The notes beneath the pieces are model-generated. The model ran no database searches and had not been told where the DNA came from. It saw only the letters and a list, made by a program, of their open reading frames with translations. From the NCBI RefSeq assembly GCF_000301035.1, contig NZ_JH932292.1, positions 310,001-374,000 on the forward strand: DNA of 64,000 nucleotides. The letters run 5' to 3'. Source of the stretch: Facklamia hominis CCUG 36813 (GTDB lineage: Bacteria > Bacillota > Bacilli > Lactobacillales > Aerococcaceae). Both the position numbers and the translations under genes were made by a program. Below, in pieces: positions 8,376 to 18,288 of the stretch (its first letter is position 1; the number at the start of each line of letters is the position of its first letter).

Positions 8376-11300
8376 CTAATTAATTGGATCAAGCTCTAAC
8401 AGTAAATCGCCCGCCGAAACTTGAGCGCCTTCTTCGATACGAAGGGTCTTTACCTTACCGTCACGGGGAGCCTTAATGGCATTCTCCATTTTCATTGCTT
8501 CACTGATTACAAGCGTTTGGTTTTGTTTAACAGATTCGCCGGCATGGACTAAGACCTTGGTAATCGTGCCCGGCATCGAAGCAGCAATCTGATTTGGATT
8601 TGATTTGTCAGCTTTAGGATTGACTGTGACTTTCCCTTTAAAGGACCGGTCCAACACTTCACTGCGATAGTTTAAGCCATTAATTTCAAAGTGAACCGTC
8701 TTAAAGCCATTCGCTTTAGTCGGACCAATATTGACCAGTTCAATCAAGATGATCTTACCCTCTTCCAATTCATAAAGAATCGATTCATTGATGTCCATTC
8801 CATGGAAGAAAGTTGGCGTGTCTAAACGCCAGATCAAGTCATGAGCATCCACAAACTCTAGAAAAGCTTTGACAACCTTAGGATACAGCGCATAGGACAA
8901 GACCAAACGATCTGTAATCGCCTGATTGGTCATCAGCGCTAATTCTTCTCTGGCCTTATCAAAATCATAAGGAGCCAAATGATTGCCAGGTCGGTCCTCA
9001 TAGGAGGCTTCTCCCTTTAAGACCAAGGCCTGAAGCTGCTTATTCATGCCCTTAGGTGGTTGCCCAATCTCCCCTTTCATAAAGGAAACCACTGAATCTG
9101 GAAAATCAAGTTCTGCTCCCCGTTCGTAGAGACTCCTTTCATCAAGGTCATTTTGAACCATAAAGAGGGCCAGGTCTCCGACAACCTTGGAGGAAGGGGT
9201 CACCTTGGTAATATCTCCTAATAGTTGGTTAACCAATTTATATTTATCCAAAATCTCATCAAAACGATCAGCTAAACCTAAAGAAGCCGCCTGAAATTGG
9301 AAATTGGTATATTGCCCACCTGGCATCTCGTATTCATAGACACCGGGCCAAGGAGATTGGAGCTCGCTTTCAAAATCACGGTAATATTGGCGAGTTAGTT
9401 TCCAATAATCTGCTAATTTTTCATTGGCCTTGATATGAGCTTGAATATTGTTCGATTGACCTTGTCGTAAGATTTCTAAAGAGCTGGCATTAGGCTGGCT
9501 GGTAAGACCGGAAAAGGCCTGATTAGCCACATCTAAAATATCCACCCCAGCGTCAATTGCCCGTGAATACATGGCCAAGGCATTCCCCGAGGTATCATGG
9601 CTATGCAGATGGATAGGCAGCGCCACTTCTTCTTTCAGGGTCTTGATTAATTGATAGGCTGCTTCTGGCTTTAAGATACCTGCCATATCTTTAATGGCCA
9701 AAAGATGTACGCCTAGCCCCTCTAATTCTTTAGCCATTTTGACATAATAGGCCAAATCATAGACGCCCGACCGTTGGGGATTAAGAATATCCCCCGTATA
9801 ACACAGGCTAGCTTCAACCAACTTATCAGTTTGTAAGGCAGTCTCAATGGAGAGTTTCATATTTTCAACCCAGTTTAAAGAGTCGAAAATCCGAAAAACA
9901 TCAATGCCACTTTGAGCGGCTTCATGAATGAATGCCTTAATCACATTATCCGGATAGTTGGAATAGCCCACCGCGTTAGAAGCTCTAAAGAGCATCTGCA
10001 AGAGACTGTCAGGAGCTGCTTGACGAATCGCATCTAATCGTTCCCAAGGACTCTCCTTGAGGAAATTATAGGCCACATCGAAGGTAGCACCCCCCCAGAC
10101 TTCGAAGGAGAAATAGTCCTGGAATTCCTGATTCATATAGCTAACCGCTGGTATCATATCCACCGTCCGTAAGCGTGTAGAGATCAAAGATTGATGCGCA
10201 TCCCGTAAAGTCGTATCGGTTAATAGCGTCCGTTCTTGTCCCTGAATAGCTTGAATAACCGCCTTGGGGCCTTGTTGGTCCAGCAAGTGTTTAAAGCCAT
10301 GCTTATTAACGGAATTATTTGCTGACCGTAAGATAGGCCGCTTGGCAAAATGTGGCTTGTGGTCTTCTTTTTGGATACCTGGGAATCCATTAATGGAGAC
10401 ATTCCCAATGTATTGCAAGATCTTGGATCCACGGTCTCTTGAAGGCGTAATCTCAAAGAGACTCGGTTTATGATCGATAAAGCCGGTATCGTAATTGCCT
10501 TGAACGAAGTCTGCATCCTGCATAATATTTTGTAAAAAGCCAATATTCGTCTTCAATCCACGCACTCGCAGTTCAGACAAAGCACGCTTCATCTTATCAA
10601 CAGTAGCTTTAATTGATGGTGCATAGGTCGAAATTTTGACCAATAAAGAATCGTAATAAGGTGAGATGTTCGCCCCTGTAAAGGCATCCCCTGCATCCAG
10701 TCGAACCCCATAGCCCCCCGGTGATTGATAACCCGTAATATGGCCAGCATCCGGCGCAAAGTGATTGAGTGGATCTTCCGTCGTAATTCGACATTGAATG
10801 GCATACCCATCCAATGGGATCGCCGTTTGATCAGGAATATTGATCACTGGCCCATGCAAGTCTTCCCCTTGAGCAATTAAGATTTGTGTCTTAACAATAT
10901 CAACATGGGTGATTAATTCAGTAATCGTATGCTCCACTTGTACTCGAGGGTTTACCTCAATGAAGTAAAAATCATCCCCCGCCACCAAAAACTCACAGGT
11001 TCCTGCATTAAGATAATGAACATGCTTCATTAATTGGAGTGAAGCCTGAGTTAGTTTTTGCCGAATACCGGGTGATAAGGAGAAGGAAGGGGCGACCTCC
11101 ACCACCTTTTGGTGACGACGTTGAATCGAACAATCCCTTTCATAGAGATGGATTAAGTTGCCTGCCTGGTCTCCTAAGATCTGAACTTCGATATGCTTAG
11201 GGTTTTCGATATATTTTTCGACATAGAGTCTGGCATCGCCAAAAGACTTAAGTGCTTCGGATTGGACTAATTGATAAGCATCAGCCGCTTCCTGGTCATT

Positions 11301-11825
11301 AGTCACCTTGCGCATCCCCTTACCACCCCCACCTGAGAGTGCCTTAAGGATCACTGGGTAGCCATAGGTCTTGGCGAATTGATAGACTTCCTCAACCGAG
11401 TGAATCTCTCCTTGACTCCCTGGAACAACCGGAATACCAGCATCCATGGCTGTTTGACGAGCAGACGTCTTATCTCCGAACATCTGTAAGTGTTCGATCC
11501 GAGGACCAATAAAAATAATTCCCTCTTCTTGACAGCGTCTTGCAAAAGTTTGATTCTCACTTAAAAAACCATAACCCGGGTGAATGGCGTCCACACCCTT
11601 TTGCTTGGCTAAGGCAATAATGCCCTCGATATCCAAGTAGGCCTGGGTTGGATCCATTCCCTCACCAATTAAATAAGACTCATCCGCCTTTTGCCGGTGA
11701 AGGGTTCCAATATCTGCGGTTGAATAGATTGCGACAGTTTTGATATCTAATTCTTTACAAGCACGAATAATTCGAATGGCGATCTCGCCCCGATTCGCGA
11801 TTAAAACTTTTTTGATGGTCTGCAT
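8376..11825 (-). CDS. pyc: pyruvate carboxylase
   Basis: The 1149-aa single-chain enzyme has three parts. The N-terminal biotin carboxylase/ATP-grasp domain begins KKVLIANRGEIAIRI and has a GGGGKGMR loop and the EVNPRVQVEHT motif. The central carboxyltransferase TIM barrel has TLRDAHQSL and HLHSHDTSG metal-site motifs. The C-terminal biotinyl domain carries the acceptor Lys1112 in EAMKMEN. It makes oxaloacetate from pyruvate, bicarbonate and ATP, feeding aspartate and glutamate synthesis. The length is that of the family. It depends on biotin, tying it to bioY in this window and to a BirA ligase elsewhere. Confidence 0.97.
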   Translation of the reverse strand: MQTIKKVLIANRGEIAIRIIRACKELDIKTVAIYSTADIGTLHRQKADESYLIGEGMDPTQAYLDIEGIIALAKQKGVDAIHPGYGFLSENQTFARRCQEEGIIFIGPRIEHLQMFGDKTSARQTAMDAGIPVVPGSQGEIHSVEEVYQFAKTYGYPVILKALSGGGGKGMRKVTNDQEAADAYQLVQSEALKSFGDARLYVEKYIENPKHIEVQILGDQAGNLIHLYERDCSIQRRHQKVVEVAPSFSLSPGIRQKLTQASLQLMKHVHYLNAGTCEFLVAGDDFYFIEVNPRVQVEHTITELITHVDIVKTQILIAQGEDLHGPVINIPDQTAIPLDGYAIQCRITTEDPLNHFAPDAGHITGYQSPGGYGVRLDAGDAFTGANISPYYDSLLVKISTYAPSIKATVDKMKRALSELRVRGLKTNIGFLQNIMQDADFVQGNYDTGFIDHKPSLFEITPSRDRGSKILQYIGNVSINGFPGIQKEDHKPHFAKRPILRSANNSVNKHGFKHLLDQQGPKAVIQAIQGQERTLLTDTTLRDAHQSLISTRLRTVDMIPAVSYMNQEFQDYFSFEVWGGATFDVAYNFLKESPWERLDAIRQAAPDSLLQMLFRASNAVGYSNYPDNVIKAFIHEAAQSGIDVFRIFDSLNWVENMKLSIETALQTDKLVEASLCYTGDILNPQRSGVYDLAYYVKMAKELEGLGVHLLAIKDMAGILKPEAAYQLIKTLKEEVALPIHLHSHDTSGNALAMYSRAIDAGVDILDVANQAFSGLTSQPNASSLEILRQGQSNNIQAHIKANEKLADYWKLTRQYYRDFESELQSPWPGVYEYEMPGGQYTNFQFQAASLGLADRFDEILDKYKLVNQLLGDITKVTPSSKVVGDLALFMVQNDLDERSLYERGAELDFPDSVVSFMKGEIGQPPKGMNKQLQALVLKGEASYEDRPGNHLAPYDFDKAREELALMTNQAITDRLVLSYALYPKVVKAFLEFVDAHDLIWRLDTPTFFHGMDINESILYELEEGKIILIELVNIGPTKANGFKTVHFEINGLNYRSEVLDRSFKGKVTVNPKADKSNPNQIAASMPGTITKVLVHAGESVKQNQTLVISEAMKMENAIKAPRDGKVKTLRIEEGAQVSAGDLLLELDPIN

Positions 11826-11892
11826 AAGCGCTCCTTTCTGAGTGTAGCGTCTTCATCCATTATACCCCATTATGAAAAAAGAAAAACCAAAA

Positions 11893-11920
11893 AAGCCCTT
11901 CCTCAGATGAGAAAAGGCTT
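11893..11920 (-). terminator. terminator after the subtilase gene
   Basis: AAGCC (11893-11897) pairs with GGCTT (11916-11920), with inner TT/AA and CTCA/TGAG pairs. On the minus strand it runs into six T residues. Confidence 0.75.
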
Positions 11921-12011
11921 AGTATTTATCGATCTTACTCACCCCATTTGAATAAGATCCTTAGAGTCAAGCACTCAGGCGATCGACGAGTACTTGATGG
12001 CTTAACTCACT

Positions 12012-15000
12012 TTAGATCCAAGCAAGTAAAGCCAATTCAATTTGCTTATAAGTATAATACAATTGCCATAACCAGTGCCAGTATCCTGTTTTTGATGGCT
12101 TGTTTGCCGCTACTTGGCAAAGACGTGCTATCAGAAGCGCTAATAGATTGTCCTTTTCCTGTGGACGAGCTTCTTTTAGCAAACCTGCTACTAAGCGATC
12201 AAATACATCGTCACTTGCTTTAGCTTTTTTGGCTTCTTTAGCAGCTTGTCCAGTCGCTTTTTTCGAAGAAGTCCGATTTGCCTTTAAAGGAACAAGACTA
12301 GCTTGAGCCTTACTAGGATGAGTGACTTGTTTGCTTGTTTGGCTAGTTTGACTTTCAGAGACTGACGATTGATTCTTATTGCCATCTAGCGCTGGCTTCC
12401 TTGAGTCTTCTCGATCGGATTGATGGTTTTGATCTAAGTCAGCTTCTTCCTCATCCTTAGTTTCACAACTTGGTTGATTCTCTTCGGCTTCTCCTGTTTC
12501 TTCAGCTGGACTTGGATTTTCTTCACCAGGTACTTGTGGTTCTTCCGGTTGTGGTTCTTCTTCTCCAGGCACTTCTGGTTCTTTCGGTGTTTGTGCTTGG
12601 CTATCTTCAAAAGCTTGAGCTCTTGGGATAATGTGAGCATCGATTAATTCCGCATTAGTCTTAGCTGCTTCAATTGCTTGATCCAATTCTTTGATTTGAG
12701 CTTCCGTTAAGTCATAATCCTGACGAATCTTGGCCTTTAAGGCAGCTTTAGCGTCTTGTAGACCGGCTTCTTCAGATGGACTTGGGCTTTCTTCTCCAGG
12801 TACTTCTGGTTCTTCCGGTGTTTGTGCTTGGCTATCTTCAAAAGCTTGAGCTCTTGGGATAATGCGAGCATCGATTAATTCCGCATTAGTCTTGGCTGCT
12901 TCAATCGCTTGGTCCAGTTCTTTGATTTGAGCTTCTGTTAAGTCATAATCTTGACGAATCTTGGCCTTTAAGGCAGCTTTAGCGTCTTGTAGACCAGCTT
13001 CTTCAGATGGACTTGGGCTTTCTTCTCCAGGCACTTGAGGTTCCTCTGGTTGAGGTTCTGGTTCTTCTTCCGCCTCTTTAAGCGGTAAATCTTGAACTAG
13101 AAGGGTCTGAATGCTTTCATTACCCTGAGCATCGTCATAGGCTTTGAAATTCAATTCAGTGCCAATAACTTGATCTGGTATATAATAAATCTTCTTACCC
13201 TTTAATTCCCATGGCTCTAGAGTCAAGAATGTCGCATCCAAACGTTCTAATAAATGATTATTAGCCCAGAGTTCCAAGTAGTTCATATTCTCTTGGTAAT
13301 CAATCTCGAAGGCCACATAACCTGGACGATCAGAAGCCACTTGTTGAATCGACTTGAAGATCGGACGTTGACCATCCAAACGGAATTGCCGTTTAATATT
13401 ATGACTCACGAGGTGATCCTTTTCAGATAAAGTATAGACCGTTACATCTAACCAATATTGGCCAGATACAACACCCGATACCCCTTTATCGGTTTGGTGA
13501 AGATCGGCCTTACCGGCAAATTCAAAGACGGTGCTATCCAAGTCTTTGCTGGCATTTTGCGTATGAACCTTAACTAGTTCATAAGGAAGATTGGCTAAAA
13601 CTACTCGACCTTGATCGTCTAATAGGTTGACTTGTAAATCATGAATTTCCTTGAAGTTCATTAACTCTCCGTTGAATTCAATCAAGCCCGATTCCTTATT
13701 ATTCGCCAAATAATAATTTGGATTAATGAGTTTGATTTTTGGCAATTCTTGAGTGGTCACACCTGCTTGATTAGTGTAAGGACCTTCTTGTTGGCCAGGT
13801 AATTGAACTGGATTACGGTCCACCTTGTCTTCTTCTTGGCCTGGTTGGCCAGGTTCTTGAGGTTGATTTGATTCTTCTTGGCCTGGATCTTCTTCTTGGT
13901 CAGCTGGTGGATTTGGATCCTCACCACGATTGATCATTAATGAAGTCACATTGCCTGAATTGTCATAGACTAACAATTCAAACTCACCCCACAGATCGCC
14001 TAACAATTCATCTAAGTGATAAGTCACTTCTTCATGAAGCGTCCGTGCTTTGCGTTCACGATCGATTGGAATCCAACCGAACCATTGATCACTACCAGGG
14101 TGATAGATCTCTACACCAGTTAAGCCTGAACCTTGATCGGTCATCTTGACTTGAAGTTGGTCATTGTCCAATTGGGTTTCTACAAGAGGCCGCGTATTAT
14201 CGACAATAATTTCATATTGATAGACTTGGCGCTTAGCTCCTGGGTAATCAATAACCCCATTAATCTCATAGATATAGCTGCCTTCAGCGACTTTTTGACC
14301 TAGAATATTGGTCAAATCCCATGCAGCAGCATCTAGCTTACTTAAAAATGCATATTGGTTTTGATAGATTCGACCGGCTTTCCAGACTTTATTATCAATC
14401 ATTAATTGACGAATCACACGACCTTCTTGGTCTTTAATCAAGTAATGAACATCGGTCGCATTCCGTAAGAAGGAAACTACTGGCACGACTTCATTAGGAC
14501 CATTATTAACTTGTTTCCAAGTATTAACGAAAACATAACGTTTGTCGTCCACCTTGAAGGCATTCCAATAATCATAGCCACCCTTAGGATTCGAAATAAC
14601 AAAGCTAGTCTTATCAGTACCCCCATTTGGATAGTCGATCGGCTTGAAGTTCGATTCTTCGCGTGGATTCTTAGTAAAATCATGAATCTCATCCACAAAA
14701 TGAGGTGCTGACCAATCCCCCTTAAAGCCTAAGAATGGCAAGGAAAGACTCGGATAAAGAGCTTCATTCGCAGAATGGAAGAAGAAGTAACCTTCAACTA
14801 ATTGTTGATTAGGCACATCAAACGTAGATAAAGTATAGTTCAAGTCTAACTTTTGACCAGCAGCTACAGAAATACGTCCTAAAGCTGATTTTTGTGCTAG
14901 GGCGTTTGTTTCTGTGTAGCGACCAGACCCATCTACTTGGCTAGCTAGTAAAATATATTCCACCGTATATTCAGCATCGATCTTTCCGGTGTTTTCCACT

Positions 15001-17381
15001 TGTAACTTGGCTTGGAATTCATCCTGTACCTGACCGATTTCTAACTTACCATCCGCAACTTGGTCGTGATCATTTTGAGCCGTCACCAAAACACGGTTAA
15101 GAATCGCTTTATAGATGTTAACCATTCCCGCTCCTTGTTGGCTTGGGCCATAGTAACTAGCATCCGCCTTAGCCTTGTTGTCTTTAGGAACAGCGGTGTT
15201 CATTAAGATTAACTTAAGCATTTCTGCCGCACGAGGATCGGGCTGTCCTTGGTCGCCTCGCTTAAGAATTCCTTCTTGATAGAGATGTTGCAGTAAGAGA
15301 GCAGACAAACCAGCAATATGTGGGGTTGCCATGGAGGTTCCTGACATTGTTTGATAACGATTGTCAGACATCAAGCTGTAGATGTTTCCTCCAGGTGCCG
15401 CAATCTCTGGTTTTAGGCTTAAGTTACCAGTTGGTCCCCAAGAAGAGAAGTCGCTTAAGTCACCGGCTTTAGGAGAAGGTAACGAGGTTTGTCCTTTAGG
15501 AATGCGAACTTGTGGATTCATACCATTCAAGATGGCCTCTTTTAGCTTCAAGCCATCCTTCATCCGAATGAACATGACTGGCTTATCCGCTTGAACATCA
15601 ATCCCAATCATATTCATGGCAAAGTCTGCTTCCGCATTATCATAGATAACGACCCCAGCTGCACCTTTTTCAATCGCAATCCGGTATTTCTCACCAAAAG
15701 AACTTTGACCCCGTTGAATAAGAACATACTTACCAGTTAGATCTTCATCGGCAGCATATTCCTCTTCCTTACCTAGGTCCTTAAGAACAATTGAGTGATA
15801 GTCATTATGATAGATCTCTTCAGCAGGGTTCGTCCCCATCAAATTCTCTTGTTGGTTTGAATCCTTGTAATCGAGATAATTCGACATCAATTTGTTATTC
15901 TCGAAGGAAGCAACCGATAAAGAATTCTCTTCACTGGCCGGACTACCGACTAAACCTTGGTCAGGGTTCTTGTCTAGGTTATTATATTCCGGATAATCAG
16001 GATAGTTATTGCCTATCCAAGAATTATTGTGGTCATTCCCTGCCGCAACCGCAATGACGATACCGTGCTCTCGTGCCTTCTTAAACATTTGATTCAAAGG
16101 CGACAAGGCATCCGTCGAAAAACCGGCCATGGATCCAAGTGACATATTAATCACATCGGCGCCTAGTTTAATCGAATCATCAATGGCTTTTAGGTAAATA
16201 TCGGTATAAACCACTGAGGTCAATTGGTCATTCGAGAAGGCCTTCATCACCAAGAGTTGAACGTGCGGTGCAACTCCCTTGATGCCACCATTTTCTAAAT
16301 CACCATTGGCACCGATCGTCCCTGCCACATGCAGACCGTGCTCATTGGTATCCTTCACAATTTGATTGCGATCCGCATAGTTATAGGCGTAAGGAATCTT
16401 GTTAGATAGCCATTGACCCGGCAGATTCAATTCTTTAATCTTAGCCTCCATGGTCTCCTTGTCATAGCGTTTTTCGACGCTATCTTCAAGGACGAGGTCT
16501 TTGTGGTCCGGATCAACCCCGGTATCAATAACGGACACCACCATATTTTCCCCTTGGTAGTCAATACCGTGAGGCAATAATTGATCCAATCCGGTTTGAT
16601 CCGATGAATTCAACATCTGTGTCCCTTGCTTTGGAGCTTGAATGGCTCCTTGCTCGGTAACTGCCTTGACCTCTTTCAATGTTTTTAGAATATCCACTGC
16701 TTGCTTGGATGTCCGCGTTGAGAATCCAGCAAAAGCCGTTGAATAGTCATAATCCACCTTTAAGTCAAAGCCTCGATCTTTCATCAGACCTTTCACCAGC
16801 TCAATTTGTGCTTGAATCCGTGTTTTAGCTAATTGACTGGCAGCATTAAAGGCTTCTTTGTCGGCATAATCCGCTTGATCTAGGGCTGTATCGCTATTTA
16901 ATTCCACGATTACTGCCAGATCCTCTGCCTCAACCGATTCAGTTTGAGCATCCGTTGACTGTTCAGCGCTTGCCGTGCCTTCTAGTGAAGACTCGGCAGC
17001 TTCTTCTGAAGCTTGGCCTGCGACTGACTTTTCTTCAGGCAAGCTTGTCTCAGTGACCTCACTGCTGGTCGCTTGAACAGCGTCTTCCACCACTTGTAAG
17101 GGAGCTTCATTCGACGCTTGAGCTTCAAGGTCTGATTGCACAGGCAGGCTTGCTGGATCGCCTTCAGCAACCGCCGGCGCGGGTGTATCTTTTTCATGAA
17201 TTTCTTGGCTAGAATCAAGATCTACTTGATCATTTAATGGGGAAGTGATCGGAAGATCTTGGCTAACTTCGATGCCATCTGCTTGTGGCAAATCCGTCGC
17301 TTGGACACGACCTGTTGCCATGGACATTAAGAGCATGGACGATAGTAACAGCCAAGAAATCGTTTGAGGACGTTTCTTCAC
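12012..17381 (-). CDS. secreted subtilisin-like cell-envelope peptidase (C5a-peptidase type)
   Basis: 1789 aa, GTG start with AAGGAGG 7 bases before it. A signal peptide ends near residue 28 (VQA), followed by an acidic Ser/Glu/Ala-rich stretch and an I9-like propeptide (~150-240). The S8 catalytic domain has Asp286 in VIDTGVD, His348 in NEHGLHVAG and Ser683 in SGTSMATPH. A PA-type insert (~510-640) lies between His and Ser, as in C5a peptidase and lactococcal PrtP. Fn3-like domains and an alpha/beta surface region follow, then two 77-aa helical repeats with Pro/Glu spacers. Substrates are probably host or milk-type proteins at the cell surface. Unusually, the reading frame ends without an LPXTG sorting signal (KPSKTGYWHWLW is all that remains); a candidate signal lies in another frame (see findings). 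Confidence 0.9.
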   Translation of the reverse strand: MKKRPQTISWLLLSSMLLMSMATGRVQATDLPQADGIEVSQDLPITSPLNDQVDLDSSQEIHEKDTPAPAVAEGDPASLPVQSDLEAQASNEAPLQVVEDAVQATSSEVTETSLPEEKSVAGQASEEAAESSLEGTASAEQSTDAQTESVEAEDLAVIVELNSDTALDQADYADKEAFNAASQLAKTRIQAQIELVKGLMKDRGFDLKVDYDYSTAFAGFSTRTSKQAVDILKTLKEVKAVTEQGAIQAPKQGTQMLNSSDQTGLDQLLPHGIDYQGENMVVSVIDTGVDPDHKDLVLEDSVEKRYDKETMEAKIKELNLPGQWLSNKIPYAYNYADRNQIVKDTNEHGLHVAGTIGANGDLENGGIKGVAPHVQLLVMKAFSNDQLTSVVYTDIYLKAIDDSIKLGADVINMSLGSMAGFSTDALSPLNQMFKKAREHGIVIAVAAGNDHNNSWIGNNYPDYPEYNNLDKNPDQGLVGSPASEENSLSVASFENNKLMSNYLDYKDSNQQENLMGTNPAEEIYHNDYHSIVLKDLGKEEEYAADEDLTGKYVLIQRGQSSFGEKYRIAIEKGAAGVVIYDNAEADFAMNMIGIDVQADKPVMFIRMKDGLKLKEAILNGMNPQVRIPKGQTSLPSPKAGDLSDFSSWGPTGNLSLKPEIAAPGGNIYSLMSDNRYQTMSGTSMATPHIAGLSALLLQHLYQEGILKRGDQGQPDPRAAEMLKLILMNTAVPKDNKAKADASYYGPSQQGAGMVNIYKAILNRVLVTAQNDHDQVADGKLEIGQVQDEFQAKLQVENTGKIDAEYTVEYILLASQVDGSGRYTETNALAQKSALGRISVAAGQKLDLNYTLSTFDVPNQQLVEGYFFFHSANEALYPSLSLPFLGFKGDWSAPHFVDEIHDFTKNPREESNFKPIDYPNGGTDKTSFVISNPKGGYDYWNAFKVDDKRYVFVNTWKQVNNGPNEVVPVVSFLRNATDVHYLIKDQEGRVIRQLMIDNKVWKAGRIYQNQYAFLSKLDAAAWDLTNILGQKVAEGSYIYEINGVIDYPGAKRQVYQYEIIVDNTRPLVETQLDNDQLQVKMTDQGSGLTGVEIYHPGSDQWFGWIPIDRERKARTLHEEVTYHLDELLGDLWGEFELLVYDNSGNVTSLMINRGEDPNPPADQEEDPGQEESNQPQEPGQPGQEEDKVDRNPVQLPGQQEGPYTNQAGVTTQELPKIKLINPNYYLANNKESGLIEFNGELMNFKEIHDLQVNLLDDQGRVVLANLPYELVKVHTQNASKDLDSTVFEFAGKADLHQTDKGVSGVVSGQYWLDVTVYTLSEKDHLVSHNIKRQFRLDGQRPIFKSIQQVASDRPGYVAFEIDYQENMNYLELWANNHLLERLDATFLTLEPWELKGKKIYYIPDQVIGTELNFKAYDDAQGNESIQTLLVQDLPLKEAEEEPEPQPEEPQVPGEESPSPSEEAGLQDAKAALKAKIRQDYDLTEAQIKELDQAIEAAKTNAELIDARIIPRAQAFEDSQAQTPEEPEVPGEESPSPSEEAGLQDAKAALKAKIRQDYDLTEAQIKELDQAIEAAKTNAELIDAHIIPRAQAFEDSQAQTPKEPEVPGEEEPQPEEPQVPGEENPSPAEETGEAEENQPSCETKDEEEADLDQNHQSDREDSRKPALDGNKNQSSVSESQTSQTSKQVTHPSKAQASLVPLKANRTSSKKATGQAAKEAKKAKASDDVFDRLVAGLLKEARPQEKDNLLALLIARLCQVAANKPSKTGYWHWLWQLYYTYKQIELALLAWI
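12550..13040 (-). repeat. two 231-bp tandem repeats in the subtilase C-terminal stalk
   Basis: The same block recurs with a period of 231 bases (for example AAGCTTGAGC at 12611 and 12842), giving 77-aa units. Each unit has a Pro/Glu/Ser spacer (PEVPGEESPSPSEEAG) and a helical module (AKAALKAKIRQDYDL, then EAAKTNAELIDA). The two copies differ by only a few residues. Confidence 0.85.
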
Positions 17382-17449
17382 CTCAATACCTCCTTTTTAT
17401 TAAAATTTGCTAAGAAATTCCATATCCTCCTTTCTGTGATAATATAAGC

Positions 17450-17478
17450 ATTGTAAGCGATATCGAAAGCGTTGTCAA
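17450..17478 (-). promoter_or_regulatory. subtilase promoter with overlapping candidate cre site
   Basis: On the minus strand TTGACA (17473-17478) and TACAAT (17450-17455) are separated by exactly 17 bases, a near-consensus vegetative promoter about 70 bases before the GTG start. The plus-strand sequence CGAAAGCGTTGTCA (17464-17477) matches the CcpA cre consensus TGWAARCGYTWNCW at 12 of 14 positions and covers the -35 and part of the spacer. Repression by CcpA in rich sugar is inferred from that overlap. Confidence 0.6.
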
Positions 17479-17592
17479 TTCCATATTTAGAATTTTTATT
17501 AAAAATATTAAAGACAATGTTAAGCCTTAATTAATCTCTCAATTCATGGTAGACTATCCTTAATAACAAGCAAAAAATAGAAAGGACTTATT

Positions 17593-18225
17593 ATGCTCAC
17601 TGATGAATGTGCCTACCAGACCCTACATGCCATGATGGACCTCTTCCCCGATGCTAAGCCAGCACTTAACTTCGATAATCACTATCAGTTACTCTTAGCT
17701 GTCATGCTCAGCGCCCAAACAACTGATGTTCAAGTTAACAAAGTTACTCCCGCTCTTTTTAAGGCTTATCCCACGCCGTTTGAATTAGCAAAATCCAGCC
17801 CCAGCGAAGTTGAGACCTATATCAAGAGTCTGGGCTTATACCGCAATAAAGCGAAGTATCTAGTCCAAGCCGCCCAACAATTAGTCAATAACCATCACGG
17901 CCAAGTACCAAACTGTCGCAAGGATTTAGAAGCACTGGCCGGAGTCGGTCGTAAGACAACCAATGTCGTCTTAAGCGTCGGTTTTGATATTCCAGCCTTT
18001 GCCGTTGATACCCATATTCATCGAATCTGCCTTCACCATAAGATTGTCGATCAAGGTGCCACAGTTAGAGAGGTTGAACGTCGGGTCTGCCAAGTCTTAG
18101 ATCCCAAGGACTGGCGTCAAGCCCATCAATCCCTCATCCTCTTCGGCCGGCAAATCTGTCATCCTCGAAATCCAGAATGCCATAACTATCCTCAGCTCTA
18201 TTGCTGCCAGGAAGAAATCGGATAA
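17593..18225 (+). CDS. nth: endonuclease III, with an altered iron-sulfur loop
   Basis: The 210-aa DNA glycosylase/AP lyase has a helix-hairpin-helix at LEALAGVGRKTTN with the catalytic Lys121, and the catalytic Asp139 in AVDTHIHR. It removes oxidised pyrimidines in base-excision repair. The C-terminal 4Fe-4S loop normally reads C-x6-C-x2-C-x5-C. Here it reads Cys189, Cys196, Tyr199 and Cys205, so the third ligand is replaced by Tyr, although Cys204 is next to the fourth. The AAAGGA ribosome site precedes the ATG. It is divergent from the subtilase gene across a 211-bp gap. Confidence 0.93.
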   Translation: MLTDECAYQTLHAMMDLFPDAKPALNFDNHYQLLLAVMLSAQTTDVQVNKVTPALFKAYPTPFELAKSSPSEVETYIKSLGLYRNKAKYLVQAAQQLVNNHHGQVPNCRKDLEALAGVGRKTTNVVLSVGFDIPAFAVDTHIHRICLHHKIVDQGATVREVERRVCQVLDPKDWRQAHQSLILFGRQICHPRNPECHNYPQLYCCQEEIG

Positions 18226-18237
18226 ATAACAACTAAA

Positions 18238-18278
18238 AAGGACTCCTTGGTCGATTACTCGTAAACCAAGGAGTCCTT
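18238..18278. terminator. bidirectional terminator between nth and the DUF2786 gene
   Basis: AAGGACTCCTTGGT (18238-18251) pairs exactly with ACCAAGGAGTCCTT (18265-18278), a perfect 14-bp stem between convergent genes. Confidence 0.88.
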
Positions 18279-18288
18279 TATGATTTGC

